Source: Chroococcidiopsidaceae cyanobacterium CP_BM_RX_35 (GTDB lineage: Bacteria > Cyanobacteriota > Cyanobacteriia > Cyanobacteriales > Chroococcidiopsidaceae). Taken from it: a DNA stretch of 9,010 nt. Below are positions 1-4,711 of the stretch, one piece after another. The stretch covers positions 1 to 9,010 of the forward strand of contig JAFAVL010000733.1 of NCBI GenBank assembly GCA_019242465.1, given 5' to 3'. Numbering within the stretch: position 1 is the stretch's first letter; every line of letters starts with the position of its first letter. The translations under genes and the position numbers were made by a program. The notes below the pieces were generated by a model. It saw only the letters and a list, made by a program, of their open reading frames with translations. It searched no databases and was not told the DNA's origin.

Positions 1-3
1 AGT

Positions 4-786
4 TTGAGACGATACCTGAGTGTGTTGGGATTATTGTGGAGTGCGGCGATCGCCGCTGAGCTGGAGTATCGAGTTAACTTCCTCTTGGCAACCCTAACCA
101 GCTTGGGCAATCTTATCGGTAGCGTGTTTGGGCTATTTTTGTTCTACCGCACTGGTTACACCTTCAAGGGTTGGAGTTGGGAGCAAGCCCTTGTCGTGCT
201 GGGTATTTTTACTATACTCCAAGGCTTTTCTAGTACCTTCCTAGCTCCCAACCTCAACCGTATTGTTGGACATGTTCAGCAGGGAACGCTGGACTTTGTG
301 CTGTTAAAACCTATTAGTAGCCAATTTTGGCTTTCGACCCATACAATTTCTCCTTGGGGTTTGCCAGACTTGATTTTTGGAGGAGTCATAATTATCTACG
401 CAGGCAGACGGCTGGGCTTGGAAACAAGCGATTACCTCCTGAGTGCCGTTCCACTTTTGTTTGGCTTGGCAAGTCTCTACAGCCTGTGGTTTATCCTAGG
501 AGCAACTAGCATCTGGTTTGTGAAGATTTACAATGTTACTGAGGTGCTTAGAGGGCTACTAGAAGCTGGGCGGTATCCTATGGTTGCCTACCCTACTGCC
601 TACCGCTTTTTCTTCACTTTCGTCATTCCAGTAGCATTCTTGACAACGGTTCCATCTGAAGTGCTGCTCGGTCGTATTCAGATTAACTGGGTAGTTGGTG
701 CAGGAGTGCTAGCGCTAGCGCTATTGCTAGTTTCACGGGGTTTCTGGCGATTTGCACTACGCTTTTACACCAGTGCATCGAGCTAA
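4..786 (+). CDS. ABC-2 type transporter permease subunit
   Basis: This is an integral membrane permease of the ABC-2 exporter kind, expected in the cytoplasmic membrane with an ATPase encoded elsewhere; its substrate is unknown. The 260 residues contain about six hydrophobic segments (roughly 23-48, 60-82, 120-135, 145-173, 203-218, 228-246). Between the second and third lies the stretch GTLDFVLLKPISSQFWLS (94-111), which I recognise from cyanobacterial members of this permease family (COG3694-like). The N-terminus MRRYL fits the family start as I remember it, so I read TTG at 4 as the start. Only three bases precede it, so its ribosome binding site and any earlier start lie outside the window. 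The protein appears full length. An extended HIP1 palindrome lies in codons 14-18. No partner ATPase is visible; it may be upstream or unlinked. Confidence 0.82.
   Translation: MRRYLSVLGLLWSAAIAAELEYRVNFLLATLTSLGNLIGSVFGLFLFYRTGYTFKGWSWEQALVVLGIFTILQGFSSTFLAPNLNRIVGHVQQGTLDFVLLKPISSQFWLSTHTISPWGLPDLIFGGVIIIYAGRRLGLETSDYLLSAVPLLFGLASLYSLWFILGATSIWFVKIYNVTEVLRGLLEAGRYPMVAYPTAYRFFFTFVIPVAFLTTVPSEVLLGRIQINWVVGAGVLALALLLVSRGFWRFALRFYTSASS
46..53. repeat. HIP1 octameric palindrome
   Basis: GCGATCGC, extended to the 14-bp palindrome GCGGCGATCGCCGC at 43-56, inside the permease gene. HIP1 is the highly iterated octamer of many cyanobacterial genomes and supports the host assignment. Confidence 0.85.
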
Positions 787-815
787 AGCTATAGGACATT
801 TCTAAAACAATTGCA

Positions 816-866
816 ATGTTCATTCGCCCTGCTACACCAACTGACGTACCCGCAGTTTTACCATAA
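816..866 (+). pseudogene. GNAT acetyltransferase N-terminal relic
   Basis: The reading frame ATG at 816 to TAA at 864 translates to MFIRPATPTDVPAVLP. This is the typical first strand and turn of a GNAT-family N-acetyltransferase (the IRPATPxDxPAVLP pattern). The frame then closes, and the next roughly 100 bases show no convincing continuation in the other two frames. It starts 29 bases after the permease stop. I infer a decayed acetyltransferase gene of which only the 5' end is still readable. A chance match in so short a peptide is possible but unlikely given how closely it fits. Confidence 0.5.
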
Positions 867-1003
867 GCTCTTACTTAAACTCGTCCCCAAGTCAAGATGG
901 ATTTTAGCCAACTGTTGCTAAGTAAAATTGAATAATTATGTCCTACTTTGCGCTGGTAACCTTCTTTTAAAAACCTCTTTAACTAATCCCTCAACTCAAG
1001 CAT

Positions 1004-1594
1004 ATGTTCAGACATAAAGATAAGTGTGCTATTTTTTTAACCGGTTTTAGCCTGTTGTTTGTTGCCTCATCTTCTTTAGCAAATAATGCTCAAAGTATTT
1101 TTGACGTATCAAGCAACGACACTGCTAACCGAGTGAATTACGGAATTCGACTGAATACAGACTGTTCAATAAGTGGAACGAATCCAGTATATTCGTATGT
1201 ACGTAAAGCGGACGGGGAAACTCGGTCATTAAACAGTCTAGAGCAAAATGTATATCAAGTCAGTCAGTCAGTTGTATCAAACAATAGAGTTGAATTGGTA
1301 TTCGACTCTTTGCAAAGTCGAGGAGTTCAAAAACCAATTACAGTCACAACTTCTGAATTGAATAATAAAGATTGTCAAGTCAGTGCCTTCACTATCATTA
1401 ATGGTACTAGGACACAATTAGTTAGCGTTTACGCTCAGATTAGTCGGACAGTAGTAGAAGTTCCTTTCATTGGTAGAAAGACTACAGGGGGGACTCTCCA
1501 CAGCATTACGTTCATTGGCTCAAACCAAAATAAAGAGGAAATACAGTGCCCTTCAGATTGTAGTATGGGGTTACCATTACAAAGCGGAACATGA
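1004..1594 (+). CDS. Unrecognised secreted protein
   Basis: I do not recognise this 196-residue protein with confidence. It begins with a clear signal peptide: charged n-region (RHKDK), hydrophobic core at about 8-21, and a likely signal peptidase I site after Ala26 (SSLA|NNAQ). The mature 170 residues hold four cysteines (54, 124, 182, 186), enough for two disulfides outside the cytoplasm. No membrane anchor or lipobox is seen, so it is probably periplasmic or secreted. The middle section (about 44-150) is rich in alternating hydrophobic residues and looks all-beta. The run NYGIRLN...PVYSYVR...DGE...L..LEQNVYQV loosely recalls DUF4833-type proteins, which is a guess. The gene is visibly more AT-rich than its neighbours and has only a weak ribosome binding site, which may mean recent acquisition. 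It stands alone on this strand. Confidence 0.7.
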   Translation: MFRHKDKCAIFLTGFSLLFVASSSLANNAQSIFDVSSNDTANRVNYGIRLNTDCSISGTNPVYSYVRKADGETRSLNSLEQNVYQVSQSVVSNNRVELVFDSLQSRGVQKPITVTTSELNNKDCQVSAFTIINGTRTQLVSVYAQISRTVVEVPFIGRKTTGGTLHSITFIGSNQNKEEIQCPSDCSMGLPLQSGT

Positions 1595-1926
1595 TTAGCC
1601 AAGCTCTATAAGCTTAGATCTTGCACCTGATATTCTACTAAACTAATGACTTTGTAAACTAAGTAAAAGGTTTTATTTTTCTTGGCTCTAACGAAGCTTG
1701 ACGTTTAACAGTAAATAAAAAAAGGCAAGATGATAGTTGTGTAAGGAAATAAAAACTCTAGAAGAGAATAAAATAATTAGATTACCTGTTACTTAACTTT
1801 CTTATCCCAACTGCTTTGCACCTTAATCAAGGTTTTTTCTGAGTGACGCCCCGACATCCCCAGCTCTTTTCCCTATCGGAACCCAGCAAGAGAAGGAGGT
1901 CGCCTACTGCGACATAGGAATGGGTA
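1595..1926. other. Gene-poor gap between secreted protein gene and nblA
   Basis: I see no gene in this convergent gap. The left two thirds are AT-rich with several A and T runs. A weak hairpin with T-run (ACCTT-AATC-AAGGT then TTTTT, 1820-1837) could end transcription of the secreted protein gene, but its stem has only 5 bp. Nearer nblA, two nested inverted repeats (CCTAT 1872-1876 with ATAGG 1914-1918, and GTCGC 1899-1903 with GCGAC 1909-1913) could fold in the nblA 3' untranslated region, though no T-run follows on the minus strand. Confidence 0.5.
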
Positions 1927-2121
1927 CTAGCCCCAAGGACTCGGTTCTAGACCCCACTGATGCTTCAGCAACTGCTTGTAGGTTGCTTCACGCATCACCA
2001 TCTGCTGGTACAGCTTAATTAAGAAGTCCTGAGCTTGTTCAAGGCTCATCTGCTGGACCTGTGTCTCGAAGGACCGGATGCTAAATTGCTGCTCGATTGA
2101 AAGCTCTATCGGTTGGTTCAT
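1927..2121 (-). CDS. nblA: Phycobilisome degradation protein NblA
   Basis: NblA is the small adaptor that binds phycobiliproteins and brings the Clp protease to them, so that phycobilisomes are dismantled during nitrogen or other nutrient starvation. The 64 residues have the usual length and cover the whole family: the N-terminal ELSIEQQFSIRSFETQV helix, the EQAQDFLIKLYQQMVMRE helix, and the C-terminal LLKHQWGLEP signature. Leu51 and Lys53 fall at the positions reported for Nostoc NblA as important for phycobiliprotein binding. The start at 2121 is supported by GGAG at 2132-2129, 7 bases upstream. The gene is monocistronic as far as can be seen. It is preceded by a 425-base gene-free region with two dyads, which suits a strongly regulated gene. 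The call is secure. Confidence 0.95.
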   Translation of the reverse strand: MNQPIELSIEQQFSIRSFETQVQQMSLEQAQDFLIKLYQQMVMREATYKQLLKHQWGLEPSPWG

Positions 2122-2189
2122 GACTTAACTCCGACAAATCATAGAAGGTACAGGTGAACTGGTCACAGAAGCTCCAGCTAGATAGGATG

Positions 2190-2203
2190 TTGATCTAGAT
2201 CAA
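2190..2203. promoter_or_regulatory. 14-bp palindrome upstream of nblA
   Basis: TTGATCTAGATCAA is a perfect palindrome 69 bases before the nblA start. It is flanked by a further imperfect pair, TAGG (2183-2186) and CCTA (2205-2208), at slightly unequal distances. This is the form of a dimeric regulator site, but it does not fit the NtcA consensus GTA-N8-TAC. No regulator can be named. Confidence 0.4.
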
Positions 2204-2207
2204 ACCT

Positions 2208-2247
2208 ACAGTTGTTTTTCTTCGGTATTAAAAAATATAACAACTGT
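2208..2247 (-). promoter_or_regulatory. Candidate nblA promoter tract inside an inverted repeat
   Basis: A 9-bp perfect inverted repeat, ACAGTTGTT (2208-2216) and AACAACTGT (2239-2247), encloses 22 mostly A/T bases. On the minus strand this holds TATATT, a TAN3T-type -10 element, and TTGTCA lies just upstream. The spacing between the two hexamers is too short for a classical sigma-70 pair. I infer a promoter or operator for nblA from its position and symmetry; the exact start of transcription cannot be read. Confidence 0.35.
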
Positions 2248-2299
2248 TTGACAAAGTGCCCATCCTCCTATTGGATACTTCATATTAACCGTAAGATAG

Positions 2300-2333
2300 A
2301 AAATTAGCCTCCGTGGTTCCCTGAAGAGGCTAA
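2300..2333 (-). terminator. Terminator-like hairpin downstream of the kinase gene
   Basis: On the minus strand, TTAGCCTC (2333-2326) pairs with GAGGCTAA (2311-2304) around a 14-base loop, followed directly by four T (2303-2300) and then C. The 8-bp stem plus T-run looks like a modest intrinsic terminator. It lies about 210 bases after the ABC1 kinase stop and before the nblA promoter tract, where it would keep operon transcripts out of nblA. The large loop and short T-run keep the confidence moderate. Confidence 0.45.
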
Positions 2334-2460
2334 AGGTAGTTATATCAATTTATCCCTAGTCAAACTGCTCAGTATGAACAGTCTACTGGGTATATATACT
2401 CAAAACTAATAGCAAATCTACCAAGCCGCAGAGAGGTATTAACCATCGGAGCAATACTTT

Positions 2461-2535
2461 CCCTATCCCCCCATCACCGATAGCGCGCTACGCGCATGCT
2501 TCGCAAACACCCCATTTCCCTATTCCCCCATCCCT
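2461..2535. repeat. Pyrimidine-flanked palindromic repeat element
   Basis: C-rich tracts of the CCCTATCCCCCC and CCCTATTCCCCC type (2461-2472 and 2518-2529) flank a GC-rich core. The core contains the perfect palindrome TAGCGCGCTA (2481-2490), a GCGC...GCGC dyad, and CTTCGC (2499-2504). Elements of this style are common dispersed repeats between cyanobacterial genes. It sits 12 bases after the kinase stop codon. A related element lies at 6077-6166. Confidence 0.6.
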
Positions 2536-2546
2536 CCATCTCTCTT

Positions 2547-4280
2547 CTACATCCGGTCGTAGCGTTCAAGGCGCATGAGCAGTCGAAACAGAGCCACTGC
2601 TACGGCTGCCGTAACTAAGGCAGCAAACAGCGCTAGCCAGACGTAGTGTGCCACAAATAAGATTGTGGCGCAGAGAGAGAAAGCACTAAGGATAAAAGCG
2701 TAGCTATTTACCATCTGCATGCTACTCTGGCGACGCAGCAACCGCTCTGTTTCTATAGACCGAACGCGAACGCGCAGATCTCCACGCTCTAGCTTCTCAA
2801 GTGTATCTTCGAGCCGACGAGGCAAGCCCAAGGCCGTACTACTAACTTGAACAGCTTGACGACCTAATTCATTAAGGAAACTATTGCCCTCGGAGCCATT
2901 TCCATTAGTCATAATTTGTACTGCAAAGGGTTTGGCGACTTCCATAAAGTTGAACTCTGGATCTAGACCCTTTCCCACTCCCTCCAAAGTCGAGAACGCC
3001 CGCATCACAAAGGTGAAGGTAGCTGGAAAGCGAAAGGGTTGGTTATAGGCGATCTCATACAAGTCATCACTGATGGCACTCACCGACTGAGTTTCAAACG
3101 GCTTATCCATAAAATTGTCCAGTATATACTGAACAGAGCGCCTAACTGGTCCCATGTCGTCCACTGGCGAGAGTGCCCCTAAGTCAATTAGGGACAAGAC
3201 AACCCGTTCAGCATCTTTTTGGGCAACGCCAAATAGTGTCTGCATCAGCTTCTCCCGGATACCCGGCTTAATCCGCCCCATCATGCCGAAATCATAGAAG
3301 ATGAGATGACCTTCTGGACTAACGGCGATATTTCCTGGATGGGGATCGGCGTGAAAAAAACCATCGTTTAGCAGCTGTTGTAGATAGGCTTGAGCACCCT
3401 GGCGGGCAAGTTGTTTACGGTCCAAACCAGCAGCCTCTAGAGCTTCGTAGTGGCTAATTTTAATCCCAGGAGCATACTCTAGAGTCAAGACTCGATGCGA
3501 GGTATAGCGCCAATAGACACGCGGTACTTTCACCCAATCATCGTCACGAAAATTGCGACGAAAGGTATCAGCGTTACGCCCTTCGTTGAGATAATCAATC
3601 TCTTCCCATAGAATTCGGCAACACTCTTCGTAGATACCTAGCCAATCTCGCCCCCGTCCCCATTCAGGATGGTTTTGAAAGTAGCGAGTGATTCCTTTAA
3701 GAATTGCCAAATCGATTTCAAACAGCTTTCTTAAACCCGGGCGTTGCACCTTGACGACAACTATTTCACCGGAATGCAGTTGAGCTTTATGCACTTGCCC
3801 TAAACTTGCAGCAGCTAAAGGAATCGGTTCAAAGCTGCGGAAGAGTTCAGGGATCTTTTTACCCAGCTCTTGCTCAATAATCTTCTCTACCTGCACATAG
3901 ATAAAGGCTGGTACCTTATCTTGTAGCTTGGCAAGTTCTTCTACGTATTCGCTGGGAAATAAATCAGCACGGGTGGAAAACAGTTGCCCAACCTTAATGA
4001 AGGTTGGTCCTAGATCCAGCAGGGTGTCGCGAATCCAGACAGCTTGAGCTTGCCTTCTAGCAGCTCGTTTTGCTTCTGTTATCCCACCGGGGTAGCTCCA
4101 AGATTTTTTGTTAAGCCAAAAACCGCCCAATAATTTGAGAACGAATGCCCAGATATCAAGGAAGCGCCGTTGGCGAGAGTAGTTCTCCCGATTCCACCGA
4201 TAAGCTTTATCCGGAAAGGTCGTCTCTAGACGCTTGGCGTACCGCTTGGGTGTAACGGAGTCAGCAGGAGAAACAGACAC
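2547..4280 (-). CDS. ABC1/UbiB-family atypical protein kinase
   Basis: This is a member of the ABC1/ADCK/UbiB family (AarF), atypical kinases linked to isoprenoid quinone metabolism in bacteria and to plastoglobule and thylakoid quinones in plastids. The 577 residues show the family motifs in order: the KxGQ motif (FIKVGQ, 94-99), the alanine-rich nucleotide loop AAAS (156-159), the likely catalytic lysine in VVVKVQRPG (Lys177), EIDYLNEGRNA (227-237), the catalytic HADPHPGN (310-317) and DFG (330-332). Two C-terminal hydrophobic helices (about 523-570) would anchor it to a membrane. The start is GTG at 4280, with a TAGGTA-like ribosome binding site and no early ATG alternative. It lies 42 bases after the small coiled-coil gene, so it is probably co-transcribed. 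Its substrate is unknown, and which cyanobacterial paralogue it represents cannot be decided here. Confidence 0.93.
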   Translation of the reverse strand: MSVSPADSVTPKRYAKRLETTFPDKAYRWNRENYSRQRRFLDIWAFVLKLLGGFWLNKKSWSYPGGITEAKRAARRQAQAVWIRDTLLDLGPTFIKVGQLFSTRADLFPSEYVEELAKLQDKVPAFIYVQVEKIIEQELGKKIPELFRSFEPIPLAAASLGQVHKAQLHSGEIVVVKVQRPGLRKLFEIDLAILKGITRYFQNHPEWGRGRDWLGIYEECCRILWEEIDYLNEGRNADTFRRNFRDDDWVKVPRVYWRYTSHRVLTLEYAPGIKISHYEALEAAGLDRKQLARQGAQAYLQQLLNDGFFHADPHPGNIAVSPEGHLIFYDFGMMGRIKPGIREKLMQTLFGVAQKDAERVVLSLIDLGALSPVDDMGPVRRSVQYILDNFMDKPFETQSVSAISDDLYEIAYNQPFRFPATFTFVMRAFSTLEGVGKGLDPEFNFMEVAKPFAVQIMTNGNGSEGNSFLNELGRQAVQVSSTALGLPRRLEDTLEKLERGDLRVRVRSIETERLLRRQSSMQMVNSYAFILSAFSLCATILFVAHYVWLALFAALVTAAVAVALFRLLMRLERYDRM

Positions 4281-4322
4281 TTCGTACCTAACTTGTTTTT
4301 TTGCCGTGAATGAAAAGGGACA

Positions 4323-4649
4323 TCAGACGGAACTGCTGCGATAGCGCTGTAGTTCTGTTCTCAACAGAGCAATTTCGGCTCTGAGTTCATCAATCATGAC
4401 TTGAACATCGATTGTCTCGGAACCTTGCGGAACAATCGCTGTGGTAGAGCGTGCCACAGAAACCGTTTCAGCTTCGCGATTGGCACGCTCCATGACTTGT
4501 TCCGTAAACAGACGCCAACGTTCCCGTTGTTCCGCATCAAACTTACCAAGTTCACTCAGAGCATCGGTCAAGGCATGTTCCAACTGCTCGTTGAGCATTT
4601 CAGCTACAGCCCTGCCGACGAAGAATGCCTGAACAAGGGTATTACTCAT
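4323..4649 (-). CDS. Conserved cyanobacterial small coiled-coil protein
   Basis: This 108-residue protein has no function I can name. The N-terminal part (about 1-60, with AFFVGRAVAEMLNEQLEHAL and LGKFDAEQRERW) is charged and helical. It resembles a conserved family found in cyanobacteria and chloroplasts (I recall it as DUF6825, unverified). A linker rich in Thr, Ser and Val (62-80) leads to a C-terminal coiled coil (VMIDELRAEIALLRTELQRY, 84-103). There is no signal peptide, membrane segment or cysteine. It sits between the A-adding enzyme gene (62 bases upstream) and the ABC1 kinase gene (42 bases downstream) on the same strand, so the three may be co-expressed. A perfect TATAAT just upstream suggests that it may also have its own promoter. 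The ribosome binding site is weak. Confidence 0.8.
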   Translation of the reverse strand: MSNTLVQAFFVGRAVAEMLNEQLEHALTDALSELGKFDAEQRERWRLFTEQVMERANREAETVSVARSTTAIVPQGSETIDVQVMIDELRAEIALLRTELQRYRSSSV

Positions 4650-4682
4650 AAGATCTAGATTTTTTCTCTCGCATCCGCAAAG

Positions 4683-4688
4683 ATTATA
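4683..4688 (-). promoter_or_regulatory. Candidate -10 element for the small coiled-coil gene
   Basis: A perfect TATAAT on the minus strand lies 34 to 39 bases before the ATG at 4649 and would start transcription near 4676. No good -35 hexamer lies 16-18 bases upstream, so activation by another factor, or simple chance, is possible. If real, it would let this gene and the kinase gene be expressed apart from the A-adding gene. Confidence 0.3.
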
Positions 4689-4711
4689 GCTTGCCTGGAT
4701 GCTTGAATGCC

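Larger units (their letters stand above)
2122..2546. other. nblA upstream / ubiB-like downstream intergenic region
   Basis: This 425-base stretch holds no gene that I can support. In minus-strand order it contains the pyrimidine-flanked palindromic element just after the kinase stop (2461-2535), the symmetrical GTATATATAC (2390-2399), a terminator-like hairpin (2300-2333), an AT-rich promoter-like tract flanked by a 9-bp inverted repeat (2208-2247), a 14-bp palindrome (2190-2203), and about 60 bases of nblA leader ending in GGAG. Confidence 0.7.

Noticed and set aside
327..509. Overlapping plus-strand frame of 60 codons inside the permease gene
   Set aside because: It is an alternate frame of a gene with clear membrane-protein coding character and has no recognisable product.
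708..722. Overlapping palindromes GCTAGCGCTAGC / AGCGCTAGCGCT
   Set aside because: They fall in codons for a Leu/Ala-rich membrane helix and are most simply explained by codon repetition.
1820..1837. Intrinsic terminator ACCTT-AATC-AAGGT plus T-run
   Set aside because: The stem is only 5 bp with two G-C pairs and lies 226 bases after the gene, so it is mentioned only in the gap description.
2122..2290. NtcA site GTA-N8-TAC before nblA
   Set aside because: I looked for it on both strands; the nearest GTA (GTAGGTTTGATCTA on the minus strand) is followed at N8 by CTA, not TAC, and has no -10 box at the usual distance.
4401..4658. Two plus-strand frames (4401-4658 and 4441-4632) opposite the small coiled-coil gene
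   Set aside because: They are antisense shadows. The minus-strand protein has a conserved-looking N-terminus and coiled coil, and the shadows resemble nothing.
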